Below, piece after piece: positions 44,133-52,661 of a DNA stretch of 64,000 nt. Position numbers and translations under genes: made by a program. The first letter of the stretch is position 1. Each line of letters begins with the position of its first letter. The stretch is from an uncultured Acetatifactor sp. GTDB taxonomy: Bacteria > Bacillota > Clostridia > Lachnospirales > Lachnospiraceae. The DNA lies in contig CAJTVB010000011.1 in the NCBI GenBank assembly GCA_910579755.1, forward strand, positions 2,491 to 66,490, in the 5' to 3' direction. The notes beneath the pieces were generated by a model that was given only the letters and a program-made list of their open reading frames with translations, did no database searches and was not told the DNA's origin.

Positions 44133-44139
44133 CGATCCT

Positions 44140-45195
44140 TCACCTGTTCCAATTATCCAGCTCTTCCTTCAGCGCCTCCAGCAATTGATCCTCCGGCACC
44201 TTTCGGAGAATCTGACCTTTTTTAAACAAAAGCCCCTCTCCCGATCCCCCAGCAATCCCCAGATCCGCTTCCCTGGCCTCTCCCGGTCCGTTGACGGCAC
44301 AGCCCATGACGGCTACCTTCATATCCAGCGGATAGTCTTCCACAAGCTTCTCCACCCGGCCCGCCAGGCCGATCAGATCGATCCGGGTTCTGCCGCAGGT
44401 AGGGCAGGATACCACCTCAATCCCGCCTTTCCGCAGTCCCAGTGTGCGCAGAATCAGACGGGCGGACCGGATCTCCTCCACCGGATCTCCCGTCAAAGAA
44501 ACTCTGACTGTGTCGCCGATTCCCCGGCTCAGAATAAGCCCCAGCCCCATGGCCGACTTAATATTTCCGCTCCAGAGAGTTCCCGACTCCGTGATCCCTG
44601 CATGAAGCGGATATTCCGTTTTCTCTGCCAGCAATTCATGCGCCTTTACAGACATCAGCACATCGGAAGACTTGATGCTGATAACTATATTGTCATAGCC
44701 CCATTCTTCAATCAAATTCACCTGCTCCAGAGCACTTTCCACAATGGCCTCGGCAGTGACTCCTCCATATTTTTCCAACAGCCCCTTTTCCAGGGAACCG
44801 CTGTTGACCCCCACCCGGATCGGAACATTCCTCTCTCTGGCCGTGTCCACCACTGCCCTTACCTTATCAGGGCTTCCGATATTTCCAGGATTAATGCGAA
44901 TTTTATCAGCGCCGTTCTCCATGGCGGCAACAGCCATTTGATAGTCAAAATGAATATCGGCCACCAGAGGGATATGTATTTGCTTTTTAATCTGTGCCAG
45001 CGCCCGGGCCGCCTCAATCGTCGGCACCGTACATCGAATGATCTCACATCCCGCCCGCTCCAGCTCCAGAATCTGGGCCACCGTAGCCTGCACGTCCTCA
45101 GTACGGGTATTTGTCATAGACTGGATCAAAACAGGGCTGCCGCCTCCGATTACCTGATTTCCGATTCGTATTTTCTTTGTATGATCTCTATGCAT
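44140..45195 (-). CDS. ispG: (E)-4-hydroxy-3-methylbut-2-enyl-diphosphate synthase IspG
   Basis: A 351-residue IspG of the MEP isoprenoid pathway. It converts 2-C-methyl-D-erythritol 2,4-cyclodiphosphate to HMBPP with a [4Fe-4S] cluster. Ligands are visible as Cys264 and Cys267 (SCPTCGRTRID) and Cys299 (VMGCAVNGPGE, with the nearby conserved Glu). The TIM-barrel part has IQSMTNT, VADIHFDYQ and RINPGNIG. GGGAGGAG precedes the ATG, and polC follows at once. Confidence 0.96.
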   Translation of the reverse strand: MHRDHTKKIRIGNQVIGGGSPVLIQSMTNTRTEDVQATVAQILELERAGCEIIRCTVPTIEAARALAQIKKQIHIPLVADIHFDYQMAVAAMENGADKIRINPGNIGSPDKVRAVVDTARERNVPIRVGVNSGSLEKGLLEKYGGVTAEAIVESALEQVNLIEEWGYDNIVISIKSSDVLMSVKAHELLAEKTEYPLHAGITESGTLWSGNIKSAMGLGLILSRGIGDTVRVSLTGDPVEEIRSARLILRTLGLRKGGIEVVSCPTCGRTRIDLIGLAGRVEKLVEDYPLDMKVAVMGCAVNGPGEAREADLGIAGGSGEGLLFKKGQILRKVPEDQLLEALKEELDNWNR

Positions 45196-45278
45196 AAAGT
45201 CTCCTCCCAGGCATCTTTTCCACCTTTGAACGTTTTCGGCTTCTTTCTTCCGTTCTTTTCCGAAATCTCACTGTATCA

Positions 45279-45308
45279 ATAATACCCCAACCTCTGCTTG
45301 TTTGTACA
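45279..45308 (-). promoter_or_regulatory. Possible promoter of ispG-polC
   Basis: TGTACA (45303-45308, four of six to the -35), an 18-base spacer and TATTAT (45279-45284) on the minus strand, about 80 bp before the ispG start and after dprA. Confidence 0.45.
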
Positions 45309-45336
45309 GCGAAAAATCAAATTCCGCGAAAGACCT

Positions 45337-45367
45337 GTTACTATTCACAGCTTCGCCGCAAAGTAAC
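45337..45367. repeat. Hairpin downstream of dprA
   Basis: GTTACT (45337-45342) pairs with AGTAAC (45362-45367) around a 19-base loop that contains GCTTCG. It ends just past the dprA stop, with no T-run. The order GTTAC, TTCA, GCTTCG, GTAAC is like the element in the cheB-cheA gap. Confidence 0.5.
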
Positions 45368-45369
45368 TG

Positions 45370-46581
45370 TTAACGTTTCCTCAGGCAAAAACACCCCGGA
45401 CTCACCTGTTCCGCCAGCCCCTCCATGCAGAGAAGCATCAGCTGAGTCGTAATCGATGCTTCCCGATACCGGTCAGGAAGCCGCTCCCTCAGCCGGTCTG
45501 CTGTCTGAGGGCAGATTTCCAACGTGCCATAGACAGCCGCCTGTTCCGGAGTAAGCTTTTTCACTGCATTCTTTTCCCAGAAGGCTTGTTCCGTTTCGCA
45601 GCGTCCTCCAGAGCATTTACTCCTTTCTCCTCTTGTTAATACGGAATTTTTCTCCTTCCGAGCCTCTTTTGGAGCATCACAGTTTTTCCTTCGCCCCTGA
45701 ATCTCCCAAAATTCTTCCAAAAACTCCTCCGGCTCCAGCAGTACTCCGGCTCCCTGCCTGATTAAGCGGTTGCAGCCGTCGCTCAGTCTGTCCGTAATCC
45801 GGCCTGGCACTACATACACCTCTTTCCCCTGATCCAGAGCCATATCCACCGTAATAAGAGTTCCGCTCTTCTCCCGTGCTTCCACCACAACCACCACATC
45901 CGCCAGCCCGCTGACAATACGATTCCGGGGAGGAAAATTCTGGGGGCGGGCCGGCGTCTTCAGCGGATATTCAGAAACTACCGATCCATTCCCCACAAGC
46001 CGCTCATACAGCTCTCGATTTCGGGCCGGGTAACACACATCCACACCGCTTCCCAATACGGCGCAGGACCTGCCTCCGGCATTGATTGCCGCCTGTTGGC
46101 TGATGCTGTCAATTCCCCGGGCCATTCCGCTGATCACCTCCACCCCTCGCCGTCCCAGCACCTCCCCCAGCTTTTCCGCCACATATGCTCCGTATGGCGA
46201 ACACTCCCGAGCTCCCACTATGGCCACTGCAGGCATATTTTCATCAGGCAGGCTTCCTTTCACAAAAAGAGCATAGGGCGCATCCGGAATATCCCGAAGC
46301 CTCCCGGGATACTCCTGCATTGTCTCTGTTATCAGCCGAATCCCCTGGGCCTTCATTTTTTCATATTCCTCTTCCAGTCTCCATTGGTTTGTAAAATTTC
46401 TCAAGCTCTCCGCCTGTCCGAGGGACAGTATCCCTTCCCACTCTTTAGAAGATGCAAAATAAGCACTTCTGGCTCCCCCGAAGGCCTGTGCCAATCTGCA
46501 TCGGGCATTATTGCTCCAGCCCGGAAAGCTGCACAGCCATAAATCATAAATCTGATCCTGCGCCTGTCCGCCAAAATCCAT
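45370..46581 (-). CDS. dprA: DNA-processing protein DprA
   Basis: A 403-residue DprA/Smf protein. It binds incoming single-stranded DNA and loads RecA during transformation. The Rossmann-like core carries AIVGARECSPYGAYVAEKLG, VISGMARGIDSISQQAAI, CAVLGSGVDVCYP and VEAREKSGTLITVDMAL. The C-terminus (from LTPEQAAVYGTL) is a winged-helix-like domain. The start is uncertain. I use the ATG at 46581 with AAGGAAGAG upstream, while the frame is open 53 codons further. It is downstream of comM, the common pairing. Confidence 0.93.
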   Translation of the reverse strand: MDFGGQAQDQIYDLWLCSFPGWSNNARCRLAQAFGGARSAYFASSKEWEGILSLGQAESLRNFTNQWRLEEEYEKMKAQGIRLITETMQEYPGRLRDIPDAPYALFVKGSLPDENMPAVAIVGARECSPYGAYVAEKLGEVLGRRGVEVISGMARGIDSISQQAAINAGGRSCAVLGSGVDVCYPARNRELYERLVGNGSVVSEYPLKTPARPQNFPPRNRIVSGLADVVVVVEAREKSGTLITVDMALDQGKEVYVVPGRITDRLSDGCNRLIRQGAGVLLEPEEFLEEFWEIQGRRKNCDAPKEARKEKNSVLTRGERSKCSGGRCETEQAFWEKNAVKKLTPEQAAVYGTLEICPQTADRLRERLPDRYREASITTQLMLLCMEGLAEQVSPGCFCLRKR

Positions 46582-46758
46582 TGTCTCTTCCTTCCGTTTC
46601 CCAATATCTTTGTTCTCTTCTTTATGTTCCCTTTCCCCGTTCCTGTTCACTGATATTATTCTCTTTCCCTGCTCTCCAGTATGCCCCACTCTGATTACCA
46701 TTATTTTTTGCACCGTATAAATTTTCAGTCTGCAAGACAAAAGAGCTTAAAGTTTCTC

Positions 46759-48303
46759 TTAGATGCCGCCTGCCATAGGCCGATAGAAACACGCTTCCAT
46801 CAAATGCTCTTTATCAATCAGCTCTTTTCCCGCCAGATCTGCAATGGTCCGCGCTACCTTCAGCACCCGGTGGTACGCCCTGGCGCTGAGCCTCAGGCTT
46901 CGGTACATCTGCTCCATGCATTCCTGTTCTTCCTTTCCCAGGAAGCAGTATTCTTCTATCTTTGCCGCTCCGATGTCCCCGTTAAATCTGCACTCCGAGC
47001 CTGCAAACCGCTTTTTCTGTATCTCTCTGGCTCTCAGCACCCGCTCACGGATCCGGGCGCTGCTTTCCGCTTTATTTCTATCCTTCAAGCTTCTAATGTC
47101 CACAGCTCCAAGCTCCACACAAAGGTCGATCCTGTCCATGACCGGCCCGGACACCCGCCCCATATATCTCCTGACGGCGGACTCCTGGCAGCGGCACCGG
47201 TTACGGTCCGGGTAATAACCGCAGGGACAAGGATTCATGGCACACACCAGCATAAAATCGCTGGGGTAAGTCACACTGCCTCCCGCCCTGGCAATACTGA
47301 CCTGCCTCTCCTCCAGCGGCTGGCGGAGAGAGTCCAGAGAAATCCGTTGAAACTCCGGCAATTCATCTAAAAAAAGGACGCCTCTGTGTGCCAATGAGAT
47401 CATTCCCGGTCTGGGCTGGCTGCTGCCTCCGATCAAGGCAGCCTGGGTAATGGTATGGTGTGGACTCTCAAAGGGACGTTTAGTCATCAGCGGTCTTCCC
47501 TCCTCCAGAAGTCCAGCCACACTATGCACAGCCGTTACCTCCAGACTTTCCTCCAACGTTAAAGGCGGCAGAATCCCGGGAATCCTCCTGGCAATCATAG
47601 ACTTTCCTGCTCCTGGAGGTCCTGTCATAAGCAGATTGTGAAAACCGGCTGCCGCGATCTCCGCTGCCCGTTTTGCCGTCTCCTGACCGCTGACTTCCGA
47701 AAAATCAGGAATCCCCTCCCGCTGACTCCCTTCCATCAGCTCATCAGCTGCTGCATCTGCCGAAGGAAGAATACTCTCCTTCCTTTTTTCAGAACGCTCC
47801 TCCAGAAAACAAAGTATCTCTCTTATATTTTTCGCTCCTCTCACCCTGATCCCCGGTATCACAGCCCCTTCTCCTGCATTTGCAGCAGGCACGATGCACT
47901 GCTTTATTCCCCTGGCCGCTGCTTCCCGCACAATGGGCAGCACGCCTCTGACCTTTTTGATCTCACCGTCCAGTCCCAGCTCTCCCAAAAACAAAATGTT
48001 TGATGACGCCCCCGCCGGAAAATAGCCCGAAGACTCCAGCATTCCCACGGCAATGGGAAGATCAAAGGCTGTGCCGTCCTTTCTCCTGTCTGCCGGGGAC
48101 AAATTTACCGTGATATGATTGGGAGGGATGCGCAGACCCGCATTCTTTAAAGCAACCGTCACCCGGTCCCGGGATTCCTTCACTTCTCCGCTCAAATAAC
48201 CTACCATGGAAAATACCGGCAGTCCCGGAGCAATATCCACCTCCACAGTAACCAAGTAGGCAGAAACTCCCAGCAGAGCGCCTGAACAGACCGCACTGTA
48301 CAA
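46759..48303 (-). CDS. comM: YifB/ComM family Mg-chelatase-like AAA+ ATPase
   Basis: A 514-residue ComM/YifB. The N-terminal domain (residues 1-165, starting SGALLGVSAYLVTVEVDIAPGLP) is LonC-like. The AAA+ core has Walker A GPPGAGKS (228-235) and LFLDELPEFQRISLDSLRQPLE. Two CxC/C clusters, CAMNPCPCGYYPD and NRCRCQES, are family features. ComM is a helicase that promotes branch migration in natural transformation of some bacteria. In clostridia its role is not proven. Confidence 0.92.
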   Translation of the reverse strand: MYSAVCSGALLGVSAYLVTVEVDIAPGLPVFSMVGYLSGEVKESRDRVTVALKNAGLRIPPNHITVNLSPADRRKDGTAFDLPIAVGMLESSGYFPAGASSNILFLGELGLDGEIKKVRGVLPIVREAAARGIKQCIVPAANAGEGAVIPGIRVRGAKNIREILCFLEERSEKRKESILPSADAAADELMEGSQREGIPDFSEVSGQETAKRAAEIAAAGFHNLLMTGPPGAGKSMIARRIPGILPPLTLEESLEVTAVHSVAGLLEEGRPLMTKRPFESPHHTITQAALIGGSSQPRPGMISLAHRGVLFLDELPEFQRISLDSLRQPLEERQVSIARAGGSVTYPSDFMLVCAMNPCPCGYYPDRNRCRCQESAVRRYMGRVSGPVMDRIDLCVELGAVDIRSLKDRNKAESSARIRERVLRAREIQKKRFAGSECRFNGDIGAAKIEEYCFLGKEEQECMEQMYRSLRLSARAYHRVLKVARTIADLAGKELIDKEHLMEACFYRPMAGGI

Positions 48304-48559
48304 ATAGACACCTCCTTTTTACAGAATAACCTCTCTGAATAGCTCTTCTTCCAAGAGCCCCAAATAACTTCTACGATTATAAATGGCAGAAAACGCCGAA
48401 ATGCTAAGAATCCCGCGATTTGAAACGCTCCGGAGAGCAGATGCCGGCTCTCGCGGCATTTGTCAAACAGCCATGCAGACATGGCTGTTTGACAAACGGC
48501 CCGCAGGAATAAATGAATTTTGCGCCTAAAGTACGGCGGCTGAATATCTGAAAAATAAA
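48304..48559. other. comM-pilT-like intergenic stretch
   Basis: About 250 bp with no supported gene. It contains a perfect 17-bp palindrome at 48459-48496 and an imperfect GC stem next to it (GCCGGCTCTCGCGGC). A minus-strand open frame overlaps here and into comM but has no ribosome binding site. Confidence 0.6.
48459..48496. repeat. Perfect 17-bp palindrome
   Basis: TTTGTCAAACAGCCATG (48459-48475), the loop CAGA, then its exact complement CATGGCTGTTTGACAAA (48480-48496). No T-run follows on either strand. It may be a mobile palindromic repeat, a processing site, or a protein-binding site. Confidence 0.8.
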
Positions 48560-49600
48560 TTAAATATCAGAATAAGAACGTATGAATCTGTTCTGGGTCT
48601 CCTGACTGATCCTTCCTTCCAGAAAAAGCTTTTTTACAGCATCCTCCATGGCCACCATGCCCTGTTCACCGCTGGCTTTTATGACCTGAGTAAGCTGATA
48701 AGTCTTTCCCTCCCGGATCAGGCTGCGCACCTGATCATTCACCAGCAGGAATTCAAAAACAGCCGTTCTCCTATTCTCGTCCAGCACCGGAACCATCTGC
48801 TGAGCCACTACGGCCTCCAGCACGTTTGCCAGCCGGGCCCGCATCTGCTGCTGTTGATAGAGAGGAAAGGCACCAATCAACCTGTCCACCGTATCGGCAG
48901 TACCGATGGAATGCATGGAAGACAGCACCAGATGTCCTGTCTCAGCCGCCTGAACAGCCATACTGATGGTTTCAGGGTCACACAGCTCTTCTACCAGAAT
49001 TACATCCGGGTCCTCCCTGAGTGCCGCACGCAGACCGCTGACATAGTTCTCACTGTCCAGGCCAATCTCCCTTTGATTGACCAGTGACTGCTTATGCTGG
49101 TGCAGATATTCCACAGGATCCTCCAGCGTAATAATATGAGCCTGTCTGCTGCTGTTTATCCTGTCTACCATAGCCGCAAGCGTTGTGGATTTGCCGTTTC
49201 CCGTAGGTCCCGTAACCAGAACCAGCCCCTGCTCCCTTTCACACAAGCCGTTCACCGATGCCGGCATACCCAGCTCCTCCAGAGAAGGCACTCTGTTATC
49301 CACCAGATGAAATGCCAGCGCCACACTTCCTCTCTGCTTATATACATTGACGCGGCATCTTCCGCAGCCCGACAGAGAAAGCGAAAAATCGCATTCGCCC
49401 TTCTCTTCAAACCGGATCCTGTGAATCTCTGGCATGATGCTGACCACAATGTCCAATGTGTCTGCAGGCTGAAGTCTGGCACAATCCATGGCCGCCAGCC
49501 GTCCTCCCACTCTCATTCTGGGAGAAATCCCTGCCGCCAGATGCACATCGCTGGCTCCGGCTTTTCTCGCTTCCTGTAATATTTCATCGATCCCCGGCAT
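48560..49600 (-). CDS. pilT: PilT-like type IV pilus retraction ATPase
   Basis: A 346-residue GspE/PilT ATPase. The N-terminal PAS-like domain begins MPGIDEILQEARKAGASDVHLAAG. Walker A is GPTGNGKS (131-138). DPVEYLHQHKQSLVNQREIG holds the Asp box and the start of the HIS-containing region, and SSMHSIGTADTVDRLIGAFP the His box. QVRSLIREGKTYQL matches the AIRNLIREGK motif of true PilT. PilT retracts pili for twitching and DNA uptake. No other pilus genes are in the window. The ATG at 49600 has GAGGAGGAG upstream. Confidence 0.88.
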   Translation of the reverse strand: MPGIDEILQEARKAGASDVHLAAGISPRMRVGGRLAAMDCARLQPADTLDIVVSIMPEIHRIRFEEKGECDFSLSLSGCGRCRVNVYKQRGSVALAFHLVDNRVPSLEELGMPASVNGLCEREQGLVLVTGPTGNGKSTTLAAMVDRINSSRQAHIITLEDPVEYLHQHKQSLVNQREIGLDSENYVSGLRAALREDPDVILVEELCDPETISMAVQAAETGHLVLSSMHSIGTADTVDRLIGAFPLYQQQQMRARLANVLEAVVAQQMVPVLDENRRTAVFEFLLVNDQVRSLIREGKTYQLTQVIKASGEQGMVAMEDAVKKLFLEGRISQETQNRFIRSYSDI

Positions 49601-49667
49601 GTCTCTCCTCCTCATACCTTTGAGAGTTAGTTCTATTCCATCATTATATACGCACTGTGTATATAAA

Positions 49668-50256
49668 TCAACCGTTTTTTGAAAATATTACAACTTTTTC
49701 CTTCTGCAACTCATCATATGTCCCCCATGCCGCAATTCTTCCAAGAGACATAACCAATATTTTGTCATATTGCCGCAGAAGCTCAGGGTTCAGCCGGTGG
49801 GTAACCGCAATGATCAGACAATCCTTCTGCAGAAGCAGGCGCTGTTCAATCTCTTTTGCAGTCAGCTGGTCCAGATTGGCCGTAAATTCATCCAGCAAAA
49901 GCACACTGCTTTTCCGCAGAATCGCTCTCGCCAGGCTGATTCTCTGTTTCTCTCCCCCCGAAAAATTTTTCCCGTTTTCTTCCACCATGGTGAGGATTCC
50001 CTCTGGAAGTGAATCAATAAAGTCCTTCAATCCCGCCTCCTCAACCGCACGGTCAATCTCTTTCTGCGCAAATTCCTGATACAGAGTGATATTATTCCGT
50101 ACCGTGTCATTGAATAAAAACGTGTCCTGGGAGACCACTCCGATCAGTGCGCTTCTGGCATGATCTCACGAGCCGGAAGCCTCCGAAATCATCCTTTATT
50201 TCTGCCATATATTCTTCTGCCCGCTTGACAAATTTTTCTGTGCTTTTCTCCAGCGA
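49668..50256 (-). pseudogene. Broken ABC exporter (internal deletion)
   Basis: Two parts of one ABC exporter in different frames. At 50161-50256 the minus strand reads SLEKSTEKFVKRAEEYMAEI then KDDFGGFRLVRS, the helix seen between the membrane segments of fused exporters. At about 50157 the frame changes to SALIGVVSQDTFLFNDTVRN, a nucleotide-binding domain from the Q-loop onward. That part has SGGEKQRISLARAILR (signature), VLLLDEFTANLD (Walker B) and AVTHR (H-loop) and runs to 49668. The remaining membrane helices and Walker A, about 200 residues, are missing. It is dead or makes only a short useless peptide. Confidence 0.8.
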
Positions 50257-50560
50257 TCCCCGAATCTCTGACCTTGAATTCTATAATAATTGCATTCCTA
50301 TAGCAATGATTTATTACCGCATTATCTGTTCCGTTCTTCGGCTCCATCATCACATTATATCTTCCAATACCGCTTCCCCGGTTGGATGTAATAACATAGC
50401 GCTCTGCCAGCTCCACCGTCAATCCCAACACAAAGCCGTGATAGAACCTCTCCGGCTGTGTCTCCATAGAGGGATTTCTTACGCTGTCGAAATAGCTGAA
50501 TGCCGCCAATGCTGCCCGGTTCATGTAAGCGTCCCCCAAACGCCGCGCCGCTTTTTGCGC
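50257..50560 (-). pseudogene. Fragment of AAA-ATPase/PD-(D/E)XK nuclease family protein
   Basis: The minus strand encodes MNRAALAAFSYFDSV, ERFYHGFVLGLTVELAERYV, ITSNRGSGIGRYNVMMEPK and AIIIEFKV. This is the C-terminal PD-(D/E)XK domain (DUF1703 type) of large AAA-ATPase-like proteins common in gut Bacteroidota and Lachnospiraceae. The ATPase part and the end are missing, and after EFKVRDSG the sequence passes straight into the ABC exporter fragment. Confidence 0.75.
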
Positions 50561-50621
50561 TTGTCCCTATTATATATATTTTCCAGATAACATACAAGAA
50601 AATCATCAAGCCACAGCGCAC

Positions 50622-50678
50622 AAAACAGGACAGAACCAGTGCGGCCAACTGTGGTCCAACTGATTTTGTCCTGTTTTT
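50622..50678 (-). terminator. Terminator after sigK
   Basis: AAAACAGGACA (50622-50632) pairs with TGTCCTGTTTT (50668-50678), with additional pairing inside (CCAGT/ACTGA). On the minus strand it ends in TTTT. It lies 27 bp past the sigK stop. Confidence 0.75.
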
Positions 50679-50704
50679 CTGACATTATTTTGGCTCATTA
50701 ATGC

Positions 50705-51340
50705 CTACTCCTGCTCAAACTTCTCCCGCAGCTTACCAAGCGCTTTCTTCTCAATCCGGCTCACATAGCTTCTGGAAATCCCCAATACAGCCCCCACCTC
50801 GTTCTGCGTAGCCTCCCGGCTCCCGCTGAGTCCGTAGCGCATGACCAAAATCTCTCGTTCCCTGTCAGTAAGACTGTCCTCCATTAAAAGGAACAACTTC
50901 TTGATATTTCCGGACAGCTCCATATTTTCAATAATGTCCGGCTGTTGCTGTTCGATTACGTCCACAAGATGAATCTCGTTACCCTCTTTGTCCTGCCCAA
51001 TGGGTTCAAACAACGACACCTCCCGGGATGTCTTCTTTTTCCCTCTCAACAGCATCAGCAGTTCATTATCAATGCACCGGCAGGCATACGTAGCCAGTCT
51101 TCCCTTACGGTCATCGAAGGTGTCGATGGCCTTGATCAATCCGATACAGCCGATGGAAATCAGATCCTCCATGTCCTCTTCCGCATTCTGATATTTTTTT
51201 GCAATATGCGCCACCAGGCGCAGATTCCTCTCTATTAAAATCTCCTTTGCCTGCCTTGCTTCCGCCGGGGAGCCTTCCCGCAGCAGGCGGATACATTCTG
51301 CTTCTTCTCCTTGGGTCAGTGGCTTTTGAAAGGTCTTCAA
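50705..51340 (-). CDS. sigK: Mother-cell sporulation sigma factor SigK
   Basis: A 211-residue sigma-70 family factor. Region 2 has RNLRLVAHIAKKYQNAEEDMEDLISIGCIGLIKAIDTFD and TYACRCIDNELLMLLRGKKK. Region 4 has LTDREREILVMRYG and QNEVGAVLGISRSYVSRIEKKAL. SigK drives late mother-cell genes of spore coat formation. Compared with Bacillus subtilis the membrane-binding pro-sequence is absent. The frame starts at a TTG directly before KTFQKPLTQGEEAE, with GGGGGT upstream and only ten open codons above. No skin-type insertion is present. The clostridial form without pro-sequence is known from Clostridioides difficile. Confidence 0.9.
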   Translation of the reverse strand: MKTFQKPLTQGEEAECIRLLREGSPAEARQAKEILIERNLRLVAHIAKKYQNAEEDMEDLISIGCIGLIKAIDTFDDRKGRLATYACRCIDNELLMLLRGKKKTSREVSLFEPIGQDKEGNEIHLVDVIEQQQPDIIENMELSGNIKKLFLLMEDSLTDREREILVMRYGLSGSREATQNEVGAVLGISRSYVSRIEKKALGKLREKFEQE

Positions 51341-51439
51341 AACGAACCCCCATGGGTCACTCTTAGTTATAGTTTATGTTTTTTTTGCCCCACGGTGCCT
51401 GACTACCCAATCTTTTCGCAAAAAGGATCATGCTTCCCC

Positions 51440-52603
51440 CTAGTCCAGCAAAAACTGCGCAAACACATAGTTGCTTAGGTCAAGCCCTCTGTCCGTCAGA
51501 GCAAGCATCGCCCCTTCCCCAATCCCCCGATATTCCAACAAGCCATCCGCCAAATTTTTCTTTATCACCCGGCCATAAATCTCCTCCAGGGACTGTCCAA
51601 AGCACTCCTGAAACCTCTGCGGACTGATGCCCTCCGTTCTCCGCAGTCCCAAAAACATAAATTCCTCCATCTGCTCCCTCCGGCTTAGAGCATGCTCCTC
51701 CTGCCGGCAGTTAAGGGGGTTCTCCAGGTAAGCCTGAAGACTGCTGCCATTTTGAAACCGCACGTTTTGAAGCAACGAGGCGGCGCCGATGCCGAAGCCC
51801 AAATAATTCCGGCGGCTCCAGTAGCCGCAGTTATGCCGGCATTCCCGTCCCTTCAGGGCGTAATTGGAAATCTCATACCGCACATATCCCGCCTGTTCCA
51901 GAATACGCCTGGTTTCCACATACATCATTCTGTCTGCCTCTTCCTCCAAAAGCTCCAGCTTCCCCTCCTCCCACAGGCGGTAAAACTGCGTTCCCTCCTC
52001 CAGAATCAGGCTGTAGGCAGAAATATGGCATGGCGGTGGTTTCAGGGACAATACCTTTTCCAGGGAAGTCCTCCAGGTCTCCAGGGTCTGGCCGGGCAGT
52101 GCACTCATAAGATCCACATTGATATTGTCAAAGCCCTCCGCCAGGGCCTCCTCATAGGTATTCAGAAACTGCTGCCAGGTGTGAATCCTTCCCAGGGTCG
52201 CCAACTCTTCATCGAAGGCGGACTGCAGGCCGATGCTGAGCCGGTTGATTCCTGCCCTGCGCCAGCAGGCAAGCTTTTGTCGGTCTACCGTGCCCGGATT
52301 GGCCTCTATGGTAATCTCCGCACAGGGATCCAGGCAATAATTTTTCCGGATGGTCTCCATAAGCTCCAGGATCCGTTCTCCAGCCAGCAGGGAAGGGGTG
52401 CCTCCCCCGAAAAAAACAGAAGTCACCTGTAAACCTGCACACTCCTGCGCCCGCCCTTCCAGTTCAGCCTTCAAGGCCTTTATGTAGGCCTCTCTGATGG
52501 ACCTGTCCGCCGGCCAGGACAGGAAATCACAATATAGACACTTTTTTACGCAAAAGGGAATGTGGAGATATAGCTCCAACACTCCCTTTGTCAATTCCTT
52601 CAT
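51440..52603 (-). CDS. hemW: Radical SAM heme chaperone HemW
   Basis: A 387-residue radical SAM protein. The cluster motif is FCVKKCLYCDF (Cys18, Cys22, Cys25), with Phe where coproporphyrinogen oxidase HemN has a fourth Cys. This marks HemW. FFGGGTPSLL and the C-terminal domain with YEISNYALKGRECRHNCGYW are family typical. HemW inserts heme into target proteins. The ATG has AAGGAG upstream; it follows lepA, the usual Bacillota order. Confidence 0.93.
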   Translation of the reverse strand: MKELTKGVLELYLHIPFCVKKCLYCDFLSWPADRSIREAYIKALKAELEGRAQECAGLQVTSVFFGGGTPSLLAGERILELMETIRKNYCLDPCAEITIEANPGTVDRQKLACWRRAGINRLSIGLQSAFDEELATLGRIHTWQQFLNTYEEALAEGFDNINVDLMSALPGQTLETWRTSLEKVLSLKPPPCHISAYSLILEEGTQFYRLWEEGKLELLEEEADRMMYVETRRILEQAGYVRYEISNYALKGRECRHNCGYWSRRNYLGFGIGAASLLQNVRFQNGSSLQAYLENPLNCRQEEHALSRREQMEEFMFLGLRRTEGISPQRFQECFGQSLEEIYGRVIKKNLADGLLEYRGIGEGAMLALTDRGLDLSNYVFAQFLLD

Positions 52604-52661
52604 ATGTTGTGGACTCCTTCATATGCTCTCGCATCTGCAATTTTCGATTAATGTTCTATCA

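Noticed and set aside
48201..48482. 93-residue minus-strand frame overlapping the 5' end of comM
   Set aside because: It overlaps comM in another frame, has no ribosome binding site and its 5' part lies in the palindromic element.
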